A stretch of 64,000 nt of DNA from Casuarina equisetifolia. Its lineage: Eukaryota; Streptophyta; Magnoliopsida; Fagales; Casuarinaceae. The first letter of the stretch is position 1; each line of letters opens with the position of its first letter. This document shows, in pieces, positions 25,648-38,074 of this stretch. The position numbers and the translations under genes were made by a program. The stretch covers positions 23,726,451 through 23,790,450 of the forward strand of contig CM052357.1 in assembly GCA_028551475.1 (NCBI GenBank), in the 5' to 3' direction. The notes beneath the pieces were generated by a model that did no database searches, was not told the origin of the DNA, and saw nothing but the letters and a program-made list of their open reading frames with translations.

Positions 25648-26340
25648 ATCATTTTGAACATACTACTGTACCATCAATACCGTTGTAGAAAGACATTGCG
25701 GAAACGACCTTAACAATCCACCCACTTTAGCTCCTATAAGGCATTTCCTATGCATCCTGCGTTAGTCGTCTCACTGACTTGAGCTGGCAACCGAGGGAAA
25801 CAGCAGCCAATTTTGTCCAGATCATGAAATCTTACGTTAAAATAAGATGTTCTTCCGATATTCAAGATGCGTGCACATGGTCTGGCTTGAGCTTTGGGTT
25901 CAAAGGTTCAATTCTATCATTTTCTTTTGAGCAAGTTGGGTGTTTTTGACTTGTATAGACCACTAGCTCGATAGAGGTTATTAAAAATGATTTTTTTTAG
26001 CCAATGTATTTTTGGGCCCATTACGGCTCACATCCCTGTAACCTATCTCCTGCTTCTCTTTCTTCCTTCTCTGTTTTTTGTTTTTTTCCTTTTCCTTATG
26101 CTTGTGCAAAAGGCTGTCCCATGCACACTGAAGAAATTCGATTTCTATTGGTGTTGATGAAGAATTTCAACTCCAATCTCGTTTCTTAGCACTATTGATA
26201 TTTACTAATCTCCTATCTGTTCTTTATACTCACGACTGTCCCTTTCTATTTTCAACACGAAAGCTACACTCTTTCCCAATTGCATTGATGAGTCATTGTT
26301 CAATTAAGAACTGACAGTTACTAACTATAGGTTAATCCAA
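25648..26340. other. Array spacer between the Copia element and peptide gene 2
   Basis: Contains a spacer module (25680-25900) and a block (about 26125-26340) that matches 49935-50150 upstream of peptide gene 6, so genes 2 and 6 are sister duplicates with shared far-upstream DNA. The frame at 26004-26189 is not conserved. Confidence 0.5.
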
Positions 26341-26363
26341 TTGTTAACGGTAATTTTGCATCT

Positions 26364-26430
26364 TTGACCCAGTAAAGGGAAAGGACGTATGAAACTGCAT
26401 GGAAACATCCAAACGAGAGTGTCTATATAT
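26364..26430 (+). promoter_or_regulatory. Promoter of peptide gene 2 (W-box core and TATA)
   Basis: TTGACC at 26364-26369, the conserved cagtaaagg-aaaggacg block, then tatata from 26425. The ATG is at 26469, 44 nt from the start of the TATA box, which implies a very short leader if transcription begins about 30 nt downstream. Confidence 0.5.
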
Positions 26431-26468
26431 TCATTGCGACATCCTCTTTATCTCTTCCATAAGGCAAT

Positions 26469-27232
26469 ATGAGGCTTGCGGTCAAGAGATGCTTCCTCCT
26501 TAATTTTCTTATCCTTAACACCCTACTCCTTGCACGGAGCTTGCTCGTTACTGGTAAGAGGAGCACTTATTTTTATTTTTTTCCTCTTTAAACTGTGTAC
26601 ATGTCTGTAGGCTTTTGCTTCACCTTCTGCGTTGTTTACTTGTGGGAGTATTGAATGATGTGACTTGGAAGAAACTTTGAAGTCACAGCCTCCAATACAG
26701 ATAGTTAGATTTTTCCTTAAGCACAACATTCGATCAATATTGATCAAGAATTCTCGTCTTGATAATCTCAGTCTAACCTCCACAACTTGATTGCATTTAT
26801 GGTGAAATTTGTTTCAACAAATGATGAATCCCCTTACAACCAAAAATTAAAGTGTAATATTATGCAATACAATACAAGCCTACATGAAATTTGAAGGCAA
26901 GTTGAAGTTTACAGCTGCGCTATTTTAATTTGGAATTAGCAATAATTAACTTAAACGCCTTATCATGTCTACTTACAGTTTGCGTCGTGTTGATGATCTT
27001 GTAGCTCTATTATGTTCTCTTTTCTTTAATTTTTCTTCTCCAAAACTATGGGTGATTATTATCCTGATTAGGTGAGAAAATGGAGAAGTCAGTCGATGCA
27101 AGAGATGCAGGAAAATTGTCTGGAGTTGTTATCACAAAGCACAAGATAGGCCGCGCTTTGGACGAGGAGGAGAGAAGCGCACCTAGACGACCGCCCCCAG
27201 CTCCGAGAGCGCCCCGAGGGCCAAACAACTAA
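26469..27232 (+). CDS. Peptide gene 2: small secreted proline-rich peptide precursor
   Basis: Exons 26469-26553 and 27072-27232 join in phase (GT-AG, intron 518 bp) to give 81 residues. Exon 1 encodes MRLAVKRCFLLNFLILNTLL and a few more residues, a basic start plus hydrophobic core typical of a signal peptide. Exon 2 starts GEKMEKSVDARDAGKLSG, has a basic and then acidic linker (KHKIGRALDEEERS), and ends RRPPPAPRAPRGPNN. Arginines directly before the proline stretch could serve as a processing site, and the final APRGPN recalls the P-x-G-P-N of CLE peptides, though the rest of the CLE motif is absent. The signal and coding frames are intact. The 3' flank carries gaataaatg (27320), a candidate poly(A) signal. 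Sister of the Copia-split gene 6. Function is inferred only from architecture. Confidence 0.65.
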
Positions 27233-28090
27233 AAGGCGCTTCCTGAATTTCTTGTATCGGATATGTGTGTTAGACACCTCTTGATGTGGCGTAAATGTCA
27301 GTTCCACATCAACTATCGAATAAATGTGTTTCCAGAGACCATTGATTCTTCTTTATATTGTGAAAGCTACAACTATTGGATGCCGAGAACTTGACTCCAG
27401 AAGTAATGCTACGGCCTTAAATCAAAAGCATAAAATTGACTCCAGAAAACATTCTTGGAAAACCTTCTAAAGGGTGTTTATCTAGTTTGATTTTAGATGA
27501 CCATTTTCAACTTAATTCGGTAAAAGAAAAAACAATTAGACGACGAAAATAAGACTTTCAGAAAAATGGAAATGGGAAACTGATCTTAGACCATCTCTTT
27601 AGGAATTGTTTTTCCACAGTTGAACTTGGACTACGATTTTTCAACTTCACAGCGCAAAGGAAGAAAGAAGAAAAATGAGGGATGACCTGAAATTGCGAAG
27701 AACAACTACCTCTTTCTTTTTCAAATGATGATACTCGGTCCCTCTCCCTGGGATTTTGCCGAGAGAGAGAGAGAGACGTACGTAGGCAGGAATATTAAAG
27801 AGAACGTACCTTTATTACACAAATAATAATATATATTCGAAATGCGTGAATCAAAATACTAAAATGAATTCTAGAGATCAGCACATTGCCAAAAGTATCC
27901 CAATAATTTCAAAGATGAGAGCTTTGTGTTAAGCAAACAACTTATAAAAACAAAGATCCTAACAAATAAGAAAATAATCAAGATTTCAGTACACACTACT
28001 TTTTTAAGTGATTAGGCCTTTTTTTTTTCCCTAACCCACGTCTTTTAATAAATGGTCAAAGGGTCCCATTATAATTCAATAAACTTTACA
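27233..28090. other. 3' flank of peptide gene 2, shared with gene 6
   Basis: 27240-27560 matches 56780-57090 downstream of gene 6, including a ctactttatattgtgaaag-type stretch. A GA tract sits at 27760-27774 and gives way to gtacgtaggcaggaatatt, also present at 57218. No gene seen. 27800-28080 is unmatched AT-rich DNA. Confidence 0.5.
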
Positions 28091-28555
28091 AGAAGTTATC
28101 AGTACCAATACAGCGCGACTTGATGACGCGCGCTGGACTTAACTTAGGGGCGGCTAAACGTTCGTGGAGAAGTCTTGTGCATGTGGACCCGTGCCTTTCA
28201 TGCTTTCGCTGTCAACTTTTTCAACTTGCAATTCTTTGTTGTCTCGAACCTGCAACTTTTGTTGTGGCTGGCTTTTTCTCTTTTTATCTATTTTTAGTCA
28301 AAAGTGGCAACTGGCAACTTCCAACTTGCAACTTTTCAGGATTCCCACGTCTTTATGACCATAAGTCTTTTGGTCACCTACCGTTTCTTGTCTTGTCCCT
28401 GGTGAACGGCACAAGTGGGTTTTAATTATTGCGCCTTCAGTTTCCAGCGCTCGACCCACAGTTTCATTTCTTTGGGCAGTTTTCCGTCTGTTTTCTTTTC
28501 TGCGCGTTGCTGAAAGGGCTGAACCCTACGCTCCTCTTTCCAAGAGTATAATAAG
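28091..28555 (+). other. Unmatched GC-richer block with a 101-aa open frame
   Basis: This block has no partner elsewhere in the window and is richer in GC (gacgcgcgctgg, ctgcgcgttgctg) than its surroundings. The longest frame (28120-28425) encodes a cysteine- and phenylalanine-rich 101-residue product with a hydrophobic centre and no domain I recognise. Several short tgcaactt repeats (28228-28340) lie inside it. It could be an exon of an unrelated gene, a transposon piece, or chance. Confidence 0.2.
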
Positions 28556-30190
28556 TAGAAATATTATAAATAGATAGATACATGTAGCTCATTATCAAAA
28601 ACACACTTATAAACGTATCTCAACAATTTCATCTTATGTTTAGTAAATGTTATACAAGGATTTAAAGAACTCATAAGATTAAAGATATACCCTTATAAAT
28701 GCTAAGTTTTCTTCTTTGATATATCTATAATGCAAAAGGTTCTAATACTCAACATGTTCTTTTCTAGGAGGGCAACTTCCCATAAAATATTTAGGAGATT
28801 CTTGATTTCCAAAAGACTTACCAATCCAAATTGTAAACTTTTCAATAAGAAAATACTAAGAAAAATTGAAGTTAAGCATATCAAATATAAAAGAAGACTA
28901 CAACCAAAAAAAAAACCGAGTCTTATTTTCTATGAAAATGTATTAGTTATAGATCTTCCTTCCACATAAAGAAACCATGTATGAAATTTAAAAGAGAATT
29001 AGACTTTTCTTATTAGCAAATACATCTACTAGTAGATGTGTAGAAAAAAGTATCTTGGAAGGTATATTATCCTAAAAGTTTTGGAAGGGACACACATGCT
29101 TAGAGTAAAGACAATAGTTGGAAAAATTTTATGGTTTGTTATTAATGATTACACACACACTTAGAGTAAAGGATTACTAGCTTAAAGTCACAGAAGCATC
29201 TTACAAATTAGAAATAAACTTCAACAACTGGTTACTAAATAATAGTGTAACATTGTCAAAAGGCTACTCAAAGTTAAAGGATAGTGAAGAAGTTAAGTGG
29301 ATAAAACTAGTATAAAAAGGAGGGATACATAAGTACTTTGCCTACTAGATCACTATAAAAGACAAACTTGTCATAGCAAATCAAATATTTGTACGAAATA
29401 ATTTGATAGACCAATTGGACAATCCATATGAGCAATAATAATAATCAAAAGAGTATTTTTTTTTATTATAGGTTCATTAAGTGCGTACGAAGGATGATAT
29501 TAGCCATAAATAAACTATCATGAATAATTGAAGAATGAGGGGGCAGAGTAAGTTGGATGATTAGGGTTATAAAAAACAAAGTATTGGAGCAACCTTGCTA
29601 ATTGGGTCTTTTAAAGTTATAATTTATCATATCTAAAACAAAAAGAATAGAAAAATATTTCAAAATCAAAGCCTAAAGAGCATTAACATTGTTGCCAAGA
29701 TAAAGAAGAATTTAAAGGGCAAGATAAAGGTTTCACAACTAGGGATGGAAGTCGTAGGAGCTTTGGAATCTTCCAAATGTTATTTTTGAGCCTAGGTGAT
29801 GAATGATTAATTGAACTCTTTTGTATTATAAAATTTAGCATATATAAAATACATAACAATTCAACGAAAGAGAGAGAAAGAAGGGATTGGAGCCTTATCC
29901 CTTCTGGATTAACATTCAACAAAAATTTATCTTCTTCATTAATAGTTCTAACCTACATAACTTGAAATCATGTGTAATGAAATTTGTGGCAACGAAGGCC
30001 AAACTGCCTCACAATTGAAAGTTATAGTGGAAAAGTACGTAGTATAAGATAAGACTACATGAAATTTAAAGGTCAGTTGAAGTTGTACAAATGCTTGTTT
30101 TACTTTGTAATTGCACGGTATTTATCTTCTAAGACAATCAGTACTACCATTTCTTTATTTTCTCCTTGTCTGAAACTATGGGTAAAAATT
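28556..30190. other. AT-rich intergenic region
   Basis: No gene recognised. From about 29930 the sequence becomes the typical intron/exon-2 upstream flank of the peptide family (cataacttgaaatcatgtg, then ggtcagttgaagttgtac), so the left part of that copy, including its first exon, has been replaced or lost. Confidence 0.45.
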
Positions 30191-30201
30191 ATCCTGGTCA
30201 G

Positions 30202-30380
30202 GTTAGGAAATGGGGAAGTTAGTTAATGCAAGAGACGCAAAGGAATTTCCTAGATATGGTACTGGAAAGCATAGGAACTCTTCTTTAGTTCGGCCAAAAC
30301 AAAAGGAGCGACAACGAGCTAAATGACCACTGCCACCTCCTCATGGATCCTCAGGGCCACATTATAACCGACAACTTGCA
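30202..30380 (+). pseudogene. Orphan exon 2 of the peptide family
   Basis: The acceptor (ggtcag) is followed by gttaggaaatg, where the usual GAG codon has become a TAG stop. MGKLVNARDAKEFPRYGTG then matches the family, nearest to peptide gene 1 (which has ELPRYDT). A second stop separates a basic linker (RPKQKERQRAK) from the polyproline end (PLPPPHGSSGP). No first exon exists upstream. A dead relative of gene 1. Confidence 0.6.
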
Positions 30381-30559
30381 TGCTAGCTTCCTGTCAACTC
30401 TGGTCCTAAAAGATAACATGAAGCTCTAAATGTTCCCTGATGTTTTGCAGGCTATGAATCTTAATTATATCCAACGTTTACTAATCAAATATCTAGGCCC
30501 TGTATTTGCTATTGTGCTATTTTGAACACTAAAAGTATACTAAACATATAATAATCCAA

Positions 30560-30650
30560 CTCTAAATCGTCAATTCTACACCTTGGACCAGTAAAGGTAA
30601 AGGACGTTTGAAACTACTCCGCAAATTAAGACTAGAGTGCCTGTATACTG
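30560..30650 (+). promoter_or_regulatory. Promoter of peptide gene 3
   Basis: Shares the family block (ccaactctaaat-gtcaattctacacc, then cagtaaagg-aaaggacg), with the W-box cores mutated. A diverged TATA (tgtatactg) at about 30642 sits 44 nt before the ATG, the usual spacing. Confidence 0.4.
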
Positions 30651-30685
30651 ACTGTGGTGTTTGCTTATCTTTTCCATAAGGCAAC

Positions 30686-32050
30686 ATGAGCTTTGAGTTC
30701 AAGAGACGATTCCTCCTTGATTTGCTTATGCTTACTACCGTGCTTCATGCATGGAGATTGCTCGTCACAAGTAAGAGGACCACTTTTTCTCTGTAAGCTT
30801 TGTATTTGTGTATAGGCTACTGCTTCACATTGTGTGCTTTTTACTTGTGGAAAACTGCTTTGTGTAAACTTCCATACGGGACAGAAATGGTAAGATTAAC
30901 ATAAATTGAAAAAAAAAAAAAACACTACTTCTTGCTCCTAGTTTTCTTGTGCGCTAAATGATATGGCTTCAATGTAGCTTTGAATTATCAGGTGTACAAT
31001 TGTCAGATTTGTCTTGAAAACTTAATATGTTAGAAAATATCTAATTTCTTCCCTTAATATTGGTTATTAGGAGAGGAAAATACCTCAGCATATAGTAAAG
31101 ATACCAAACCAAAATATTGATGCTATGCAACTACCATTATTTCTAATAAATCCCTAACCTTAAGCATGAGAAATCATAAGGATTTAATTTGTAAGTGATA
31201 GAATGATAAGATAAAATCATAACAATTTAATTAGTGATGAGATGCTACATTAGAACTTGGTTTTAATACTATGTTAGAGAGGGCTCAATGTTCTAGTATA
31301 ATATTATAATTTGATTTAAGTGTGATACCTTATCTTGAATTGGGTTTTTGTGATTTTTTTTTCTCTATTTCATAAATTGGGTCTTTGTAGTTTCTTATGC
31401 TGGGAAAGAAGGAATGCATTAGAAAAGATGATTGTCCTAAATCTCTAATAGCTTAACATGGTATCTTCCCTTTTTTCGTATAGGCATCTCCTTACTTGAA
31501 CTGTGATTTAAAGAAAAAAGTTGTGTTTTTCTAATATGAAAAAATTCAATCACACTACTCTATTAATAATCATTGAGAATTCTTTTCTTAATAAATTAAT
31601 CTAAACCTCCATAGGTTGATATCGTGTAAGGTGAAATTTGTGGCAGCAAGAAGGATAAATTGCCCTAAAACCAAAAACTATAGTTGAAAATTATGGAGTA
31701 CTATGCAAGACTACACGAAATCTAAAGGCTAAAGTTTGCAGATACATATTTTACTCTATCTGCGGCATGATGATAAACTTAAACATTATATCATGTCTAC
31801 TTACCAATAGCATTCTGCAGATGATCTTTTAACTCCAGTCTTAGGTTATGTTTTCCTTAATTTTTTCTTTCGTCGCTGATGACTATCCTGTTCAGGTGAA
31901 TTAACACATAAGTTAGTTCATGCAAGAGATGCAAGAGAATTTTCTAGAGCTGTTACTGTAAAACTGAAGAAAGGCCAATCTTTGTTCAGTACAAGAGAGA
32001 GACGAAGTCCTGAATCACCGCCCCCACCTCCTATGGCACCCCCACGGTGA
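30686..32050 (+). CDS. Peptide gene 3: small secreted proline-rich peptide precursor
   Basis: Exons 30686-30770 and 31896-32050 (intron 1125 bp, GT-AG) join in phase to give 79 residues. Exon 1 encodes MSFEFKRRFLLDLLMLTTVL, again a basic start plus hydrophobic core. Exon 2 begins ELTHKLVHARDAREFS, where the usual GEKM has changed to S-ELTH, then KLKKGQSLFSTRERRS, and ends PESPPPPPMAPPR, a shorter tip than its sisters because the frame closes at a TGA in place of the G-P-x residues. Both frames are open, so it may be active, but the weak TATA box and lost W-box cores raise doubt. An array spacer module follows at 32255-32500. Role inferred from family architecture only. Confidence 0.55.
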
Positions 32051-32742
32051 GGCGAGTAAAAGTCATTCCCTGAATGTCCTGTATTAGATATGTGTCAGAC
32101 ATCTCTTGATGTGGCGTAAATGCCAGCAAGAGGAAAATATAGAAATTAGGATATATATCATTTCGACCTCAACTGTTGAATAAATGTGTTTCAGATGACC
32201 CATGATTCTCCCTTAGATTGTGAAAGCATCAACGAATTTGACTCCAAAAGCAATTAGACCTTAACAATCCACCCTCGCCAACTCCAAAAGGGCCAACATT
32301 CCGTGTATATTCTGTATAAGTAATCTCAATGAATTCACCAGGAAAATATCAAAACAAAAAGACAGCAATCACACAAGGAGAAATTGCAGCCAATTTTGCC
32401 TTTATCATGAATTTACGCTCAAATCAGATAGTCCTCGGGTACTTAACATCAATGATGTGAGATCTACGTTCATGAGGTGGAAGATTCAGGATCTTTCATG
32501 CGCCAAACCCACGCATTAACATATTTTATTCCTACATCCGTGTGTGACTCCCCGGGCAAACTTCATTTAGGAAGGTGCCTCCTCAGGCACCCCAAGTTGC
32601 AATGTCCAGGAGCGGCTGAAACAATCCGACGAAGTAAAAACCATCAGTTCCAAGAGAAAACTGGCTATGATTAGTCAGTGGCACGTCCTTTAGCTGCAAT
32701 TAATGAAGCCATCTGAAGGAGCATTGGAGATTACAGGTGGGA
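32051..32742. other. 3' flank and spacer of peptide gene 3
   Basis: Contains the usual tgatgtggcgtaaatg flank, a candidate gaataaatg poly(A) signal (32176), a spacer module (32255-32500) and, from about 32560, sequence shared with 1915-2110. The frame at 32477-32674 is a chance frame in the spacer. Confidence 0.5.
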
Positions 32743-33186
32743 TGTCACGTCAGCCAGCTAAGGATGGGAGCACCCCTTAGATATCAGTCTTTACAGAGCC
32801 TACATTAGTAACGTGTGAAAAGTAAGACGTGCTTTGTCGTGTTGGAAATTAATGAGGGAGTGGTGAGGGAGACGTGAGCATAGTTATTCACGCTTGCTAT
32901 CTTTTGTAATATCTTTTGTTAAAGCGTGTGGGATTCCTATAAAGCACCTTACCGGTTGGTGAAGCCGAATGCTTATAAGCGGGAGGAGGGTATGACGCTA
33001 GGGAGAAAAAGAAAAATCCCTTTTAATCCTTTCTCAGACATTTTCTGTCTTTGAATAGTAAGGCTCTGTGAAATGCAAATTTCTCTCACCCCAAAATAGG
33101 TAAAAAGAACTGCCATCAGCCCTGGTCTCGAGACTTGGTCTTGAGTCCCCCACCAGAAAGGCGATCCGACGATTGTGCACGTAACA
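32743..33186 (+). repeat. Gypsy 5' LTR
   Basis: 444 bp, about 97% identical to 37626-38069. Ends cacgtaaca. Confidence 0.92.
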
Positions 33187-36100
33187 ATAAGGTATCAAAG
33201 CCACGTCTAGTGGCAATGGCAGAGTCCAAACCAATGTTTGCTGACAAAGATTTCAACCAACGATTTGTGGAGGCAATGAATAACTTCCAACGCCAGCTTG
33301 CTGATGTCCAACTCAGAATGGAGGAAAGATTCACTAATCTCCAAAACCAAATAACAACGATGCAGAGTGAGATCTGAAAAGAAAGTGGTGAATCCTCCAA
33401 AGGGAAAGGTGTTCTCATTCAACGCATGCCGGCACCCAAGCGAGTGACGTTTGAGTTCTCCCGTTTCTCAGGCGGAGAGGACCCCACGAAGTGGGCTTGT
33501 AGAGCTGCACAATTCTTTAAGCTAAACCAAACTCTGACGGAAGCTAGAGTTCCCATAGCAACATGGAACTTTGAAGGAGAAGTACATGTGTGGTACCGGA
33601 TGATGCGGTGGTACCGGATGATGCGGAAACAGAATGCGATGAGAGACCTCTCATGGGAGGAATTGACAGCAACTATGAATTCAAAGTATGGACCATCCTA
33701 ATTCCAAGATTTCTACGGAGATCTTACGAAACTGAAGCAAACGGGGACTGCTGACAATTATCAAGCAGAATATGCACGATTGTCGATGAAGTCAGACCCT
33801 CTCACTCCACGACAGGAGTTAGGAGGTTTTATTAGCGGCCTGGAAAAGTCAATCAAAATAGAGGTAGTAGCAAAGAGGCCAACAACCTTTCAAGAGGCCT
33901 ATGATTTGGCTCGCTTGTACGAGATGAAAGAAGAGTTAAAAGCCAAAAGCAAAACCCAGGGAAGGAAAAATTAGGAGAAACCAACCAATACAACCGAAAA
34001 GACTCCAACGGCTATAAAAAAACTTGTCACCAGCAGAGCTGATGGAGAGGCGCACGAAGGGCCTCTGCTTCAATTGTGACGAAAGATACATTCTAGGCCA
34101 CTGCTGCAAACGGCTCTTTTTCTTGGAAAGCCCAAGATCAATGAAGGAAGATGAAACAGAAGTAGAAAAAGAAGAAGAAGAGCCTACCAAGCCGAACATT
34201 TCTCTAAATGCCATTCGGGGAGAAGATGACCCTCAAACCATGAGGGTAGAAGGGAAGCTCGATGATTTCAATATTCCTATAAGTATTCTACTTGATTTAG
34301 GAAGCTCTCATAACTTCCTAAGTCAAGGGTTGGCAAAAAGAATAGGGCTCAAACCTACACCAGGGCAGAGATTCGAAGTTAAGGTAGCAGAGGGGCATAA
34401 AGTTGGTAGTGATGGTATTTGTCTGGACATACAGCTATCAGTCCAGGGAATCCCTTAAAAGGTGGACTTATATCTACTTCCCTTACATGGAGTTGATGCA
34501 GTTTTAAGGGTCAAGTGGTTGGTCACTTTAGGACCAATCTCATGGGATTTCTCGCAAATGCACATGTCCTTTGAGTTCAAAGGGAGCATAAAGGAACTAT
34601 ACGGAATACAATCACTAGAGGACGAAGTAGTGAATGAGCAAAAGATCTCTAAAGAGATGGAGAGAGGAAACCCGGGAGTACTACATCACATACACAAAGT
34701 GGGTGGTAGAAAGAAAGGGCCAAATGAAACAAACTGTTTTGAAGGAAAAGCAGACACAGTCATTTTCCCCAAGTGCAACACTTTACAGCATCTTCTTAGG
34801 GAATATGAGGATATATTTGCAGAACCCCAGGGACTGCCACCATCACAGGAGGTCAACCATGCCATTCCACTTTTATTCGGAGTCAACCCAATCGCAGCCA
34901 GAGCGTACAAATATCCTTTTTTCCAAAAGGAAAAGATTAAAAGGCAAGTAAAGAAGTTGTTAGGCAGTGGGATGATTCGACCAAGTGTGAGCTCTTTTTC
35001 ATCACCGGTCATCTTGGTGAGGAAAGGTGATGGGTCATGGCGTCTTTACGTTGACTATAGAGTGCTCAACAATATCACGGTCAAGGACCGTTTTTCGATA
35101 CCCACCATCGATGAGCTCCTTGATGAGCTTAATGGAGCAAGGTTTTTCACCAAGCTTGACCTTTGAGCAGGCTACCATCAAATACGAGTGAAGGAGTAGG
35201 ACATCCATAAAACTGCTTTCCGTTCCCCCTCGGGGCACTATAAATACCTAGTGATGCCCTTCGGCCTTACCAATGCTCCATCGACATTCCAAAATCTTAT
35301 GAATACCATCTTTAGTGAGTATCTTCGAAAATTTATGCTCATATTTTTTAATGATATCTAGATTTACAACCGAGAATGGGAACAACACATGAAGGATGTT
35401 CGGCAAACTCTAGAGGTCTTGCGTAAACATGAACTGTTGGCCAAATGGGAGAAATGCCAATTTGGGCAAAGCAAGATTAAGTTCCTTGGGCATGTGATAA
35501 GTGGAAAAGGGCTCTCTATGGATCGTGAGAAGATAGCGGCCATGTTGGATTGGCCACAACCACAAACGGTTAAAGCCCTTCGTGGTTTTCTAGGGCTGAC
35601 TGGGTACTACCGGTGCTTCATCCAAAATTATGGCAGCATAGCCAAACTTCTGACAAAGTTGCTGAGAAAGGGAGGTTTCAAGTGGAACGAGCATGCAAAA
35701 GCAGCCTTTGAGGCTCTCAAACGGGCTGTCACAGAAGCACCTGTTTTAAGTCCACCAGATTTTTCTCAAACCTTTACGGTGGAGTGTGATGCATCCGGTA
35801 TTGGAATTGGGGCAGTTCTAACCCAAGGCCAAAAACCAGTGGCCTATTTTAGTTGTGCTTTACATGGAAGGAACCTTTTCCTTTCTACTTATGAGAAAGA
35901 GATTTTGGCGTTGGTACTCTCAGTTCAAACTTAGCGGCATTACCTGTTGGGTCGACACTTCGTGGTAAGGTCAGACCAACGTAGCCTTTGTTATTTATGG
36001 AATCAAAGAATAACCACACCAGCACAAGAAAGGTGGTTGGTTAAACTCATGGGTTTTGATTTCTCGGTGGAGTATCATCCCGGTGCAGCCAACAAAATGG

Positions 36101-37625
36101 CAGATGCTTTATCTAGACAATAAGAAACAGAGGTCATCATGGAGAAAAGGGAAGAGATGTCAGGGTCAACAATGGCTTTATCTCGACCTATACCGCTGTG
36201 GGTTGAGGAGATCAAGGCAGAGAATGCAAAGAATGAAGCCATTCAAGAGCTCATTGGCCAAGTACAAACTGGAGAGGCAATAGGACCATGGGAGTTCTTC
36301 GAGGGGGTGCTATACTACCGACAAAGAATATTTCTCAATAAAGGTTCATCCCTGATCCCTGTTATCATCAAAGAGATTCACGACTCATGCCATGAAGGTT
36401 TCCATAAGAGCCTCTAAAGAATTAAAACAGTTTTTTTTTAAACAAATGAAGCGGGATGTGCTGGAATATATGAGCAGTTGCATAGTTTGCCAACAACAAA
36501 AATGGCAGAATAATTTTCCATCCGGACTACTCTAGCCCCTCCCAATTCCGGAAAGGATATGGGAAGAAGTCTCCATTGATTTTATCGATGGCCTCCCTCC
36601 ATCAAAAGGGAAAACCTCAGTCCTAGTTATGGTTGACTGATTGTCAAATTTGCTCGGTTCATTCCTCTCTCTCATCCGTATATAGTAGAAACGGTAGCAA
36701 ATGTGTTCTTCAACCAAGTTCTCCGTATATTTGGGATGCCTACTACAATCACAAATGATCAGGATCCTATATTTACGAGCCATTTTTGGTCAAAATTATT
36801 TAGAGTGCAAGGGATGAGTTTCTGAATGTCGTCGGCATACCATCCACAGACCGACGATCAAACGGAGGTCACAAACCGTTCTCTTGAGACTTACCTTAGC
36901 TGTTTCACCAGAAAGAGGCCAAAAAAATGGGTTAACTGGATCCCGTGGGCAGAGTACTGCCACAACACAAGCATGCACTCCTCAACTAAGAGGACGCCTT
37001 ACGAAGTGGTATTCGGTCGACTTCCCCCAACTCTGTTGAGTTACATACCAGGTGCTTCTACGGACAAGGCAGTAGAGGAGAAGTTAAAAAAAGGGATGAA
37101 GTCATCAAGGAGCTTCGCTACTAGCTCCTATAGGCACAGAATCGTATGAAGGTTTTTTTTTATCGAAAGAGAACCGAAACCAACTTTGAAGTGGGCAAAC
37201 GGGTGTTTCTAAGGTTGCGGCCTTACCGTCAATCCTTAATTGCTCATCGAAGGAGTAAAAAATTATCGCCTCAATTTTTTGGACCTTTTGAAATCATCTA
37301 AAAGGTGGGAATGGTGGCTTACCGTTTACGCTTACCGGAAGAAGGCCGGATTCATCCAGTCTTTCACGTATCCCAATTAAAAAGGTTCGCTCAACCCAAG
37401 TTTCCAATTGAGACAGAGTTGCCAATTTTTATTGAAGAGGAAGACGCATACTCCGTTGAACCTGAGGCAGTTCTCAAGGAACGTATTCAGAAAGGAACAC
37501 CTGAGGTCCTGATTAGGTGGAGTGGACTCCCGACAAGGAAGCCACTTGTGAGAAGGTTGAGGACGTACAAAGTCGTTTCCCTGAGTTCGACCTTGAGGAC
37601 AAGGTCCTTAAAAAAGGGGAAGTAT

Positions 37626-38069
37626 TGTCACGTCAGCCAGCTAAGGATGGGAGCACCCCTTAGATATCAGTCTTTACAGAGCCTACATTAGTAACGTGTG
37701 GAAAGTAAGACGTGCTTTGTCGTGTTGGAAATTAATGAAGGAGTGGTGAGGGAGACGTGAGCATAGTTATTCACGCTTGCTATCTTTTGTAATATCTTTT
37801 GTTAAAGCGAGTGGGATTCTTGTAAAGCACCTTACCAGTTGGTGAAGCCGAATGGTTATAAGTGGGAGGAGGGTATGACGCTAGGGAGAAAAAGAAAAAC
37901 CCCTTGTAATCCTTTCTCAGACATTTTCTGTCTTTGAATAGTAAGGCTCTGTGAAATCCAAATTTCTCTCACCCCAAAATAGGTAAAAAGAACCGCCATC
38001 AGCCCTGGTCTCGAGACTTGGTCTTGAGTCCCCCACCGGAAAGGCGATCCGATGATTGTGCACGTAACA
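37626..38069 (+). repeat. Gypsy 3' LTR
   Basis: 444 bp partner of the left LTR, followed directly by the tggga target repeat. Confidence 0.92.
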
Positions 38070-38074
38070 TGGGA

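Larger units (their letters stand above)
32743..38069 (+). mobile_element. Ty3/Gypsy chromovirus-type LTR retrotransposon, youngest in the window, broken
   Basis: Plus-strand element with two 444-bp LTRs (32743-33186 and 37626-38069), TG...CA, flanked by a perfect five-base target repeat tggga (32738-32742 and 38070-38074). A primer site ggtatcaaagcc follows the left LTR. Parts in Gypsy order: gag from about 33215 to 33970, CCHC knuckle near 34060, protease near 34290 (followed by SHNFLSQGLAKRIGL), reverse transcriptase about 34900-35370, RNase H about 35650-36120, integrase about 36330-37150, and a C-terminal chromodomain-like region about 37305-37560 (HPVFHVSQLK, VLIRWSGLP). Integrase last plus a chromodomain indicates a chromovirus. 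I count about 14 differences between the LTRs by eye (about 3%), so it is the most recent insertion here. It is broken, with several breaks. Confidence 0.92.

Noticed and set aside
26523-26783. 86-aa minus-strand frame over peptide gene 2
   Set aside because: It overlaps exon 1 and the intron in antisense and is not conserved in the sister gene 6.
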